The translations under genes were made by a program, and so were the position numbers. A model generated the notes under the pieces. It had not been told where the DNA came from and did not search any database. It worked only from the letters and a program-made list of their open reading frames with translations. DNA of 43,294 nt from a virus: IMG/VR virus record IMGVR_UViG_3300020177_000015, positions 1 to 43,294 of that record. One strand, given 5' to 3'. Below, in pieces: positions 16,277-23,787 of the stretch (positions are counted from its first letter, which is position 1; each line of letters starts with the position of its first letter).

Positions 16277-16753
16277 ATGAGTATAAAGAAGGTAAAACCA
16301 ACAGCAAAATCAGGATTTAAACAAGGATATTATAAACCTCATAATCCTAAAAAGTATATGGGACCTGGTCCTATAATATACCGTAGTAGCTGGGAAAGAA
16401 AGTTTTGCCATTGGTGTGATCATAATGAAGATGTTATACATTGGATCTCGGAACCTTTTTCTATAAAGTATTTTAATATCTTAGATAAAAAATTTCATAA
16501 TTACTATCCAGATTTTTATGTTAAGATGGATAAAGGTGGTATAATTGAAGAATATGTTGTTGAAATAAAACCAAAAGCTCAATTACAAAAACCTAAACCA
16601 CCTAAAAGAAAGACTGCAAAGGCTATGAAAAATTTTCAGTATGGATATGAAACTTATGTTAGAAACCTTTGTAAAACCGAAGCATTAAATAAAGCAGCCG
16701 AATTAAGAAACTTTAAAGTAATGCTTTTAACTGAAGACTCAAAATTATTCTAA
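16277..16753 (+). CDS. gp4: Head completion nuclease (T4 gp4-like)
   Basis: A 158-residue protein with a clear match to T4 gp4 (also called gp50). GYYKPHNPKKYMGPGPIIYRSSWERKF is followed by VIHWISEPF and a PD-(D/E)xK nuclease core: Glu of SWERK, Asp of YYPDFYVK, and the E-x-K of VVEIKPKAQ. In T4 it finishes packaged heads so that tails can attach. The C-terminal half is Lys-rich (QKPKPPKRKTAKAMKN) and the tail is DSKLF. It starts 5 bases after the gp55-like gene and overlaps the next gene by one base (TAATG). Confidence 0.87.
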   Translation: MSIKKVKPTAKSGFKQGYYKPHNPKKYMGPGPIIYRSSWERKFCHWCDHNEDVIHWISEPFSIKYFNILDKKFHNYYPDFYVKMDKGGIIEEYVVEIKPKAQLQKPKPPKRKTAKAMKNFQYGYETYVRNLCKTEALNKAAELRNFKVMLLTEDSKLF

Positions 16754-17328
16754 TGGCAATAATAGGATCATTTACTGAAGATTTGGATATTTACCTTACA
16801 GAAAATAGAGGTCGTACTGGAGCATCTAAAGCATCTGCAAACGATTTATATAAAGTAGGTGTAAAAGATACTGGCGTTTTAGAAAATGGAAAAATGTATT
16901 GCTTTGAATATTTTACACCTGACGAAACCTTTTATGATACTAACCCAATCGTTTTGGGACTAGGTAAAAGTATAGATAATCATCAGCTTGGAATAAATTT
17001 ACATTACATTCCTTATGAAGCAAGAATACCATTTCTTACTGATGTAGTTAGATCATTTCAGAGTGTTATAGCCCAACAGCTAAAAGGTGCAACTGGAAAT
17101 CCTAAATCGCAAGGTAGTCTTAAAGAATTTACTTATGATAATTTAAAGTCTTCGTTGGCAAGAAAATACAATCTTAAGTATGCAATAAGACAATACAGAT
17201 TAGATAGAATTAGAAAACCTAAAGTATTAGGTTATGAAGATTGGTACATTGGTGCTGTTAATAACCAAAACAAATTTTTTGGAGGAAACATTAACGAGGC
17301 ACAAGCATTATATTACAAGAATATATAA
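16753..17328 (+). CDS. Hypothetical virion-type protein
   Basis: A 191-residue protein. Its central block, MYCFEYFTPDETFYDTNPIVLGLGK followed by LGINLHYIPYEARIPFL, has the form seen in many phage proteins of unknown function (tyrosine-aspartate, then G-x-N-L-H-Y). The N-terminus carries Ser/Ala/Gly-rich residues (NRGRTGASKASAND). The C-terminal part is basic and helical (YNLKYAIRQYRLDRIRKPKVLGYEDW). It is coupled to the gp4 gene by TAATG and lies just before the portal gene, where T4-like phages carry head-completion or baseplate-wedge genes. I cannot assign a T4 number. The late box for the portal gene overlaps its stop codon. Confidence 0.7.
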   Translation: MAIIGSFTEDLDIYLTENRGRTGASKASANDLYKVGVKDTGVLENGKMYCFEYFTPDETFYDTNPIVLGLGKSIDNHQLGINLHYIPYEARIPFLTDVVRSFQSVIAQQLKGATGNPKSQGSLKEFTYDNLKSSLARKYNLKYAIRQYRLDRIRKPKVLGYEDWYIGAVNNQNKFFGGNINEAQALYYKNI

Positions 17329-17329
17329 A
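17322..17329 (+). promoter_or_regulatory. Late-type promoter box TATATAAA before portal
   Basis: TATATAAA overlaps the stop codon (17326-17328) of the preceding gene and ends 19 bases before the portal ATG, the same spacing as at 13922. Confidence 0.6.
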
Positions 17330-17348
17330 CAATAAAAGATAAAACAAT

Positions 17349-18998
17349 ATGGCAGGATTTACTGATAGGAGAGGACCATTAAGTACAGGTAATCCAGTAA
17401 GAAAAATATTAAAAGATCTTTCTAACTTAGGAATGGCCTATGATGATATGATCATCCGCAATTCCCGTGCAGTAGGTTTTACTGAAAATCAGATGGGTTA
17501 TACATTTAATCCAATGGGATCTGATTCTGATGACATCTATGGTGCTTTTGCTGCCCTTTCATTAACTGATACATCTCTTAAGAAAAATATTTCTATCTTT
17601 GATAGTGATTATGAAAGAAAGAGAGATGAACTAAGAACATATGCAGTACAAGATGAAATTGAAGATATCCTTGATGTAATTACAGATGAGGCTATTGTAT
17701 TTGATGAATCTAACTTTATGGCATATGCTCATTTTAATGGCCATATTGCAAATTCAATAGAGGATGAAATCGGTGATGTTTACAATAACATCTATAACTA
17801 TTTTGGATTTAACGATTCTATCCAACCTTGGAATTATTTTAGGAAATGGTTGGTTGATGGATACCTTGCGTTTGAAATAGTTTATAATGATAAGCAAACA
17901 GAAATAATAGGATTTAAAGAATTAGATCCAATTTCGCTAATGCCAGGTATTGATACTGATACTGGAAAAAAGCAATGGGTTCAATACAAAGGTCAAGGTG
18001 CCAAAGAAAGAAAACTTTGGGATTCTCAAATTATTTACATATCTTATTCACAGGTAAATTCACCAATGAGAATATCATATGTTGAGAGACTTATCCGATC
18101 TTTTAACCTTTTAAGAATTATGGAGACTACCAGAATCATCTGGGCTGTTTCCAATGCTTCATTTAAAACTCAGTTTATTATCCCTGTTGGTGGTAAATCT
18201 AAAACTAGGGCAAAACAATCGTTGGCTCAGTTAATGAATTCTTATCGTGAAGTAGTAGACTTTAACTATGAAAGTGGTGAAATTCAAACTAACGGTAAAC
18301 CAATGATGCCATTCAATAAAGAATATTGGTTACCATCTAAAGATGGAGAATCTCCAGAAATCAGTACCGTTGGTGGTGATGGTCCAGATTTAGGAGATAC
18401 AGAATCTTTAAAATATTTTGCCGACCGATTAAAAATGGCATCCAAGATACCTTTCTCACGATTTGATAAAGAAGGTGGTAATACATATGATATGGATGCT
18501 AGTGGTATGCTAAGAGACGAAATAAAATTTGGAAAATTTGTAGCTCGTTTAAGATCACTATTCCAGGAAATTTTAATTAAGCCAGTATATCTTCAAATGT
18601 GTCTTAATCATCCAGAATTAAAAAATGATGTTTCTTTTAAGGCTGGTTTAGGACTTAAATTTGTTAAAGATAATGTGTTTGAGGAAATGAAAGAAATGGA
18701 ATTACAAACAAAACGAGTTGATTTTATTGGTAATCTTAAAACACAGTTAAGTACAATGGATGCTGAAATGACAGAAATTCCATACTTTGATTTAGGATTC
18801 CTTGTTAAGAGATACGGTGGATTTACTCGAGAGGATCTAAAAGCTAACCAGAGGGCCAAAGAAAGGACAGAATTAGAAGACGCTGGATATAAAGAAGAGG
18901 ATATAGAAAAAATCCTTTTAGGAGCCGATAAGGCCGATTTTGAACCAGAGAAGAAAGATGGTGCACCAGATGAAGATCCATTGGCTGGTCTTGGATAA
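17349..18998 (+). CDS. gp20: Portal vertex protein (T4 gp20-like)
   Basis: A 549-residue portal protein, near the 524 of T4 gp20. Typical blocks are YAVQDEIEDILDVITDEAIVFDE (about residues 97-119), FNDSIQPWNYFRKWLVDGYLAFEIVY, FKELDPISLMPGI, QVNSPMRISYVERLIRSFNLLRIMETTRIIW, and the C-terminal FADRLKMASKIPFSRFDKEGGNTYDMDASGMLRDEIKFGKFVARLRSLF. A dodecamer would form the DNA channel at one head vertex, nucleate prohead assembly and dock the terminase. The C-terminus is acidic. Order here is portal, protease-scaffold, capsid protein, as in T4 (20, 21/22, 23). Confidence 0.93.
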   Translation: MAGFTDRRGPLSTGNPVRKILKDLSNLGMAYDDMIIRNSRAVGFTENQMGYTFNPMGSDSDDIYGAFAALSLTDTSLKKNISIFDSDYERKRDELRTYAVQDEIEDILDVITDEAIVFDESNFMAYAHFNGHIANSIEDEIGDVYNNIYNYFGFNDSIQPWNYFRKWLVDGYLAFEIVYNDKQTEIIGFKELDPISLMPGIDTDTGKKQWVQYKGQGAKERKLWDSQIIYISYSQVNSPMRISYVERLIRSFNLLRIMETTRIIWAVSNASFKTQFIIPVGGKSKTRAKQSLAQLMNSYREVVDFNYESGEIQTNGKPMMPFNKEYWLPSKDGESPEISTVGGDGPDLGDTESLKYFADRLKMASKIPFSRFDKEGGNTYDMDASGMLRDEIKFGKFVARLRSLFQEILIKPVYLQMCLNHPELKNDVSFKAGLGLKFVKDNVFEEMKEMELQTKRVDFIGNLKTQLSTMDAEMTEIPYFDLGFLVKRYGGFTREDLKANQRAKERTELEDAGYKEEDIEKILLGADKADFEPEKKDGAPDEDPLAGLG

Positions 18999-19018
18999 AA
19001 AGTTTACAAAGATTGTAA

Positions 19019-19026
19019 TATATAAA
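19019..19026 (+). promoter_or_regulatory. Late-type promoter box TATATAAA
   Basis: TATATAAA followed by TC ends 18 bases before the ATG of the protease-scaffold gene. Confidence 0.6.
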
Positions 19027-19044
19027 TCAAATAACTAGTAGAAA

Positions 19045-20766
19045 ATGTCAGGAAAGAAATTATTGATTCTTGAAAGAGCTAAATCAAACCTAGATATAAC
19101 TACCGGCGAAGACGGTTCGGTTGTATTAGAAGGTGTCTTTACCGAGTTTGGTGTTCGTAACAAGAATAACAGGATATATGAGGAAAAAGAAGTAATGCCT
19201 CATATCAATGAATTACAAGAAAAGGTTAAAACCAATAAGCTTTTAGGTGAATTAGATCATCCTAAGGATTTTGATGTTAGTTTGGCTAATGTTTCTCATG
19301 TTGTTGAATCATTAAACTATGATCCAGCAAAAAAGCAAGTTATTGGAAAAATTAGACTATTAAATACATCTAAAGGTAAAGAAGCACAAGCTCTTATCAA
19401 GGATGGTATCCCTTTACATATTTCAAGTAGAGCTGCCGGTACGGTAGATGAAAATGGAAAGGTTAAAATTAAAAAATTCTTTACTTATGACTTGGTTGCA
19501 GATCCTGGCTTTGAGAATGCCGAGTTATCAAGAGTAAATGAATCTTTTGGTTTTGAAGATGATGGTAATTTAATAATCTATGAAATGGAAGAAACTGAAA
19601 ACAACACAGATAATAAAAAAGATTTAACAATGGAAAATAACAATTTTGTAACTGTTGAAGATTTTCAAAAGTATACTGAATATGTATCCGGAGTTCTAAA
19701 TAACGTTAAGGAATCTGCTAACTCTAATAATGATGAGGTGATTGAAAAGCTTATTAAGTATTCTGAGCATATTGCAGAAAAGGTAAATCAGGTTTCTGAT
19801 TATGCTGAATACTTATCTGAAAATCTAGATAAGAGCATTTCTTATTCTGACTATCTCGCTGAAAATGTAAATTCAATTAAGGACTATGCTTCTTACTTGG
19901 CTGAAGAACTTGATGGAAGTATTCAATACGCCGAACATGTAGCGGAGATGGCTGATAAAGGAATTCAATATTCTAACTATGTAGCTGAAAACCTTGAAAA
20001 AGGAATTGAATATTCTGAATATGTAGCCGAAAAGGTTGATCAAAATATTGCTTATTCTGAATACCTCGGTGAAGGATTAGAGAAGAGTATCAAGTATTCC
20101 GAATACATTGCAGAAAATGTAAATTCTGTAGAAGGCGAAACTCTTAATGAGTCTGCCGATGTTAAAGAAGGCAAGGATGCAGTATGCGAATCATGTGGAA
20201 AGGTACATGAAGGAGCCTGTGAATCTTATGAAGAAGAAAAAGACTACAAAGAATCAATCGAAGAAAAATTGGAAAGACTGATTGCTAAAGCTGAAACTAA
20301 GAATGTTTCTGAAATGCATTTTATGAACTTCTTAGGAGAGTCTAAAAAGAATCAATTCAATACTCTTCCTGCTGAGAAACAAGCAATGATTGTTGAATCA
20401 ATGAATGCTCAACCAATTATGTCTACTGTGCAAGCAGAAAACGTTTGGGAATCTGCCTTTATTGAAAAGAGAAGAGAATTAAATATAATTGATGATATGC
20501 CTGAAAAGTTCAGAGCAAAATGGGATAACCTTTCTGAGGCTCGCCAGGCACAGATCATTGCGGAATCTAAATTCCATCAACTAGGTAACCAATACGGAAT
20601 TAATAATTTCTGGGCAACAAGAGATATGAGAGATACTCAAATGTCAACAGAAGCTATTAATGAAAGTAAAACTGCTGCTGAGGCTGCAAAGAAATCAGAA
20701 CCTTTGGTAAATGAATCTTTTGCTGCTAACCTTATCAGTAAAGTTAAGTTTAATCTAGGCAAATAA
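19045..20766 (+). CDS. gp21: Prohead protease (gp21-like) fused to a repeat-containing scaffold-like region
   Basis: A 573-residue protein against about 212 for T4 gp21. Residues 1-165 are the protease. Blocks GVFTEFGVRNKNNRIYEEKEV, LLGELDHPKDFD (candidate catalytic His72), LHISSRAAG (Ser127 or Ser128) and FTYDLVADPGF (Asp149 or Asp153) align with T4 RNKRLYP, LGELNHPP and VSSRG. The remaining 400 residues are acidic and helical. They include nine in-register 14-residue repeats (239-364; for example YSEYVAEKVDQNIA), a CESC...CES cysteine pair (381-392) and a Lys/Gln-rich C-terminus. This looks like a core scaffold (gp22 role) joined to its protease. An internal in-frame ATG at 19630 (residue 196), after an A-rich leader, could give scaffold alone. 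[LIV]NE-S sites at 164-166, 367-369, 538-540 and 555-557 fit the cleavage consensus. Confidence 0.85.
   Translation: MSGKKLLILERAKSNLDITTGEDGSVVLEGVFTEFGVRNKNNRIYEEKEVMPHINELQEKVKTNKLLGELDHPKDFDVSLANVSHVVESLNYDPAKKQVIGKIRLLNTSKGKEAQALIKDGIPLHISSRAAGTVDENGKVKIKKFFTYDLVADPGFENAELSRVNESFGFEDDGNLIIYEMEETENNTDNKKDLTMENNNFVTVEDFQKYTEYVSGVLNNVKESANSNNDEVIEKLIKYSEHIAEKVNQVSDYAEYLSENLDKSISYSDYLAENVNSIKDYASYLAEELDGSIQYAEHVAEMADKGIQYSNYVAENLEKGIEYSEYVAEKVDQNIAYSEYLGEGLEKSIKYSEYIAENVNSVEGETLNESADVKEGKDAVCESCGKVHEGACESYEEEKDYKESIEEKLERLIAKAETKNVSEMHFMNFLGESKKNQFNTLPAEKQAMIVESMNAQPIMSTVQAENVWESAFIEKRRELNIIDDMPEKFRAKWDNLSEARQAQIIAESKFHQLGNQYGINNFWATRDMRDTQMSTEAINESKTAAEAAKKSEPLVNESFAANLISKVKFNLGK
19630..20766 (+). 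other. Possible internal translation start giving a scaffold-only product
   Basis: ATG at 19630 is in frame with the protease-scaffold gene (residue 196) and follows an A-rich stretch (AAAAAAGATTTAACA) like the true leaders in this genome. Translation from here would give a 378-residue scaffold without the protease, in the manner of the lambda C/Nu3 nested pair. Only the position and leader are seen; the product is inferred. Confidence 0.4.
19759..20136 (+). repeat. Nine 14-residue coding repeats in the scaffold region
   Basis: Nine consecutive 42-base units encode Y-[SA]-x-[YH]-[ILV]-[AGS]-E-x4-[IV]-x2. All units begin with Tyr, in perfect register at residues 239, 253, 267, 281, 295, 309, 323, 337 and 351. 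A tenth, separated copy starts at residue 210 (YTEYVSGVLNNVKE). The DNA copies have diverged, so the protein period is what is conserved. Confidence 0.9.
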
Positions 20767-20779
20767 ATAAAAAAATTCA

Positions 20780-20811
20780 ATCTAATAGTTAAGAAGCAAA
20801 GAACTGTAGAT
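20780..20811 (+). promoter_or_regulatory. Hairpin in the leader of the major capsid gene
   Basis: The sequence 20780-20790 can pair with 20802-20811 (ten pairs, one of them G-T, with a single bulged A at 20784) around an 11-base loop AAGAAGCAAAG. No T run follows, so it is not a classic terminator. It could adjust readthrough, mRNA stability or capsid translation. Confidence 0.35.
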
Positions 20812-20815
20812 AGAT

Positions 20816-20823
20816 TATACAAA
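20816..20823 (+). promoter_or_regulatory. Variant late-type box (TATACAAA) before the capsid gene
   Basis: TATACAAA ends 25 bases before the capsid ATG. It differs from the consensus TATATAAA by one base (C for T) and is the only candidate in front of the most abundant virion protein; a second AT-rich stretch at 20761-20775 is less like the box. Confidence 0.35.
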
Positions 20824-20848
20824 AAGTGCAAAAAATAAAAATACTAAA

Positions 20849-22564
20849 ATGTACGCAAATCAATTAATCAACGAGGCCGAAGTTCAAAAGACTTGGGGCC
20901 CTATCATTGAGGAGGCTACCGGTATCACTGAAAAGTCTAAGTTATCTTGGATGTCTAAGTACTGCCACTACCATAACCTTAATGAAAGTGTATATAATAC
21001 TGTACACTTAAATCCTAACATGAATGTTCAGGGTATGAATGCTGTTACTTTACCAGGAAACCCTGGAAGTATGGATGCATTCTCTGGACAAACTACTGGT
21101 TCAGGTGATAGACCATTTTCTTTGTTGCCACTTGCTATGCAAGTTGCTGCTCAGACTGTAGGTTTAGACTTAGTACCTGTTGTACCAATGCAAGGTCCTA
21201 TGGGAGTTCTTACTTACTTAGACTTTGTATACGGTGGAGGTAGAGTTACTGACGCTGGCGGAATCGCTACTGACAGTGCTCCTTTATTAATCAAAGTAAA
21301 GGCTGATGTCGGTACTGGTGCATCTTGGACAGTTGATCAAGTAGTTTACGCTGCTTCTACTGCTACCAACAATGCTGCTTACGAATTAACTTACGTAGGT
21401 AAATCTAGAATTGACGGATACCAAATCTTCCGTGTAAGAGGTAATAACACTGCTACTGATCTTACTTTCCGTCAAGGTGAAGAAGGATACGAGCCAATTT
21501 ATGCTGCTGTAGCAAATGGTGTTGCTTTCTATTCTGACGCTGCAACTACTACTGTTGCTGGTACTTGGGATGGAAACGCTGAATACGTTAAAGCTTTAGA
21601 AGATCACATTACTGGATTCTCTGGTAACGCTTTTGAAAAAAATAACGTTTCTGCTCCATTTACTAACATCGATGGTGTTAATCCTTACGAAAGAGGTGCA
21701 GGTGAAGCTACTCCTGATAACATCATGGGATTGAGCTTATTTAACAAGTCAGTTGCTGCTAAGACTTTCCAAGTTGCTGCTGCTGTTACTCGTGAGCAAG
21801 TTCAAGACCTTAAGCAATTTGGAATCGACGCAGTTGCTCAAGTAGAAGCTGTATTGGTTAACGAATTGACTCAGTCTATCAACAAATACATCTTGGATCG
21901 TATCTTCCGTAATGGTGCTACTAACTCTAAGAATGTAAGCACTGTTGAAGGATTATTGTTATCTGCTGCTTTCGGTGACGGTACAACTACTACCAATGCT
22001 GCTGGATTCAACTTAGGATTTGATAACACTGGTGCTAATGTTACTTTAGGTGCAGGTTCTGCTGTAACCAACGTAACTGGTGGAGGTGAAACTCAAGGTA
22101 CAATCCAAAGAAGAATGTACACTAAGATTCTTGCTGCATCTAACTTGATCGCAACAAGAGGTCGTAGAGGTCCTGCTACTTTCGCAGTATGTTCTGGTGA
22201 ACTTGCTACTGCATTCCAGGATATCGCAGGATTCGTTCCTTACCCATTGTCTAACACAATCAACCAAGCAGGTGGATCTCTTTTCCCAATTGGTGCTCTT
22301 GCTGGTGTAACTATTTATGTTGATCCTAACATGGCTTGGAATGACTACAGAGTTGCAGTTGGACGTAAAGGTGACGGAAACTCTCCAGGTTTGGTATTCA
22401 TGCCTTACTTAATGGCTGAATCTGTTGAAACAATCGCTGAAGGAACTATGGCTCCTAAAATCGCGGTTAAATCACGTTTCGCTTTAGTAGATGCTGGATT
22501 CCACCCAGAAACAATGTATTACACTGTTGCATTCAAAACATTCGATGGCGTAAGCTTTATCTAA
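20849..22564 (+). CDS. gp23: Major capsid protein (T4 gp23-like)
   Basis: A 571-residue HK97-fold major head protein, against 521 for T4 gp23. The N-terminal region is followed by FSLLPLAMQVAAQTVGLDLVPVVPMQGPMGVLTYLDFVYGG, the beta-rich middle and the conserved AAVTREQVQDLKQFGIDAVAQVEAVLVNELTQSINKYIL. Later come the ATRGRRGPATFAVCSG segment and VFMPYLMAESVETIAEGTMAPKIAVKSRFALVD. Candidate prohead-protease sites are INE-A (7-10), IEE-A (20-23) and LNE-S (44-47); cleavage at the last would remove 46 residues, comparable to the 65 removed in T4. Codons are more C/G-ending and repetitive (GCT, GGT, ACT) than in neighbouring genes, consistent with very high expression. A strong terminator follows. 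Confidence 0.95.
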   Translation: MYANQLINEAEVQKTWGPIIEEATGITEKSKLSWMSKYCHYHNLNESVYNTVHLNPNMNVQGMNAVTLPGNPGSMDAFSGQTTGSGDRPFSLLPLAMQVAAQTVGLDLVPVVPMQGPMGVLTYLDFVYGGGRVTDAGGIATDSAPLLIKVKADVGTGASWTVDQVVYAASTATNNAAYELTYVGKSRIDGYQIFRVRGNNTATDLTFRQGEEGYEPIYAAVANGVAFYSDAATTTVAGTWDGNAEYVKALEDHITGFSGNAFEKNNVSAPFTNIDGVNPYERGAGEATPDNIMGLSLFNKSVAAKTFQVAAAVTREQVQDLKQFGIDAVAQVEAVLVNELTQSINKYILDRIFRNGATNSKNVSTVEGLLLSAAFGDGTTTTNAAGFNLGFDNTGANVTLGAGSAVTNVTGGGETQGTIQRRMYTKILAASNLIATRGRRGPATFAVCSGELATAFQDIAGFVPYPLSNTINQAGGSLFPIGALAGVTIYVDPNMAWNDYRVAVGRKGDGNSPGLVFMPYLMAESVETIAEGTMAPKIAVKSRFALVDAGFHPETMYYTVAFKTFDGVSFI

Positions 22565-22592
22565 TAGAATGTAAAGTAATAAATACTTTAAG

Positions 22593-22621
22593 AAAGGTTC
22601 GCCGAAAGGCGGACCTTTTTT
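22593..22621 (+). terminator. Rho-independent terminator after the capsid gene
   Basis: A perfect 11-bp stem (22593-22603 with 22608-22618, one G-T pair) capped by a GAAA tetraloop and followed by T residues to 22621. It is the strongest terminator in the window and suits a highly transcribed gene. Confidence 0.93.
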
Positions 22622-22637
22622 GTTTAATAGTCTCAAA

Positions 22638-22645
22638 TATATAAA
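22638..22645 (+). promoter_or_regulatory. Late-type promoter box TATATAAA
   Basis: TATATAAA lies 23 bases before the ATG at 22669 and 16 bases after the capsid terminator, so transcription of the next gene needs this or another new start. Confidence 0.62.
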
Positions 22646-22668
22646 ACAATAGAAAAATAATATAGATC

Positions 22669-23787
22669 ATGAAATTATTATCTTTTGAAGGATACAAAAT
22701 GTTAAACGAATCATCTAAAGCATTTGAGGCTGATTTGGATAAAACACTAAACGAAAATATTGGAGCTGCGTTAGGTAGCCCTGTTAAATTTACCAAGATT
22801 AAAAATAATGCTAAGAAGTACCAACAAGCTTTAGTACAGGTTGCAATTAATAATCTTGACTATGAAAAGAAAAAGGCTGCTGGTAATGTAGATAAAACTA
22901 AAGCTGATGTTCTTAAAGCTGCGAATGCTCAAAAGAATCAGGCATTAAAAGATCAGGCTTCTGCTATATCTGATAGAATGGATCAATTAGCCACAACGGC
23001 CGGTCTTAAAAAAGTTGCCTCTATTGCTAAGAATAAATCAAAAATGGCTGCTGCCGAAACTGCACTTAAGACTGCTGATGGTGAAGAAGCAAAGGCACTT
23101 AAGTTAAAGATTAAAGGTCTTAACCAAAAGGTTGCTGCCGATCAACAAGAACTTAAAGATTATGAAAAGGCTGATGATAAGAAAGAAGGACCAGAAGGAA
23201 CAGATAATCAAAACCTTGATAATGTAAATACTACTGACGGTGGTAAAGAAAAAGGTGGTAAAGAAGAAGTTGATCAGGCTAAAATAGATGCTGCTCAAAA
23301 AGAAGTAGATCAAGCTAAGGCTGAATTGGATATTATAATCGGTAATGATAATGCGAAGGAAGAAGATAAAATTGATTTTCAAATCGCATGGGCCAAAGCA
23401 GTGATGAAAAGAAATAAACTTGAAGGTAAGGATACTACAAAAGACTCCAAGGCAATAGGTGACTTGATGCAAAGGAAACAAGAATTAGCTGCAAAAGGAA
23501 AGGGCGGTGACGGTCAACCTGAAGGAGGAAAGAAACCCGGTGGAACACCTCCACCTCCACCCCCAACCCCTGGTAAAAAGAAACCCGGTGGAACACCTCC
23601 ACCTCCACCCCCAACTCCTGGTAAAAAGAAACCCGGTGGAACACCTCCACCTCCACCCCCACCTCCTGGTAAAAAGAAAGAAGATGAGGAAGAAGGCAAA
23701 CCTAAGAAAAAGAAAGCCGGTAACGAATCTTATGTAAACGAATCAGTTTCTGCTAAGTTCAGAAGACTGATGGAAAATAAATCTTAA
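22669..23787 (+). CDS. Lys/Ala-rich head-associated protein with Pro-rich repeats
   Basis: A 372-residue, highly charged protein with no enzyme motif. Residues 1-20 (LLSFEGYKMLNESSKAF) contain LNE-S, and the C-terminus has YVNESVSAKFRRLMENKS; both are possible prohead-protease sites. Residues 40-285 are Lys/Ala/Glu/Asp/Gln-rich and helical or coiled coil (KIKGLNQKVAADQQELKDYEK). Residues 288-335 are three 16-residue repeats of KKPGGTPPPPPPTPGK. It resembles an internal head or prohead-core protein in composition and position (directly after the capsid gene), but I recognise no family. It overlaps the next gene by one base. Confidence 0.72.
   Translation: MKLLSFEGYKMLNESSKAFEADLDKTLNENIGAALGSPVKFTKIKNNAKKYQQALVQVAINNLDYEKKKAAGNVDKTKADVLKAANAQKNQALKDQASAISDRMDQLATTAGLKKVASIAKNKSKMAAAETALKTADGEEAKALKLKIKGLNQKVAADQQELKDYEKADDKKEGPEGTDNQNLDNVNTTDGGKEKGGKEEVDQAKIDAAQKEVDQAKAELDIIIGNDNAKEEDKIDFQIAWAKAVMKRNKLEGKDTTKDSKAIGDLMQRKQELAAKGKGGDGQPEGGKKPGGTPPPPPPTPGKKKPGGTPPPPPPTPGKKKPGGTPPPPPPPPGKKKEDEEEGKPKKKKAGNESYVNESVSAKFRRLMENKS
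23530..23673 (+). repeat. Three 48-bp tandem repeats encoding a Pro-rich segment
   Basis: Units start at 23530, 23578 and 23626 and encode KKPGGTPPPPPP[TP]PGK. Copies 1 and 2 differ by one silent base (ACCCCT against ACTCCT); copy 3 changes Thr to Pro. Near-identity at the DNA level indicates recent duplication, and copy number could vary by slippage. Confidence 0.93.

Noticed and set aside
16081-16320. A 79-codon ORF overlapping the gp55-like and gp4-like genes
   Set aside because: It is out of frame with two well-supported genes and encodes a low-complexity shadow peptide.
23514-23699. Reverse-strand ORF with poly-Gly repeats
   Set aside because: It is the complement of the Pro-rich coding repeats, not a separate gene.
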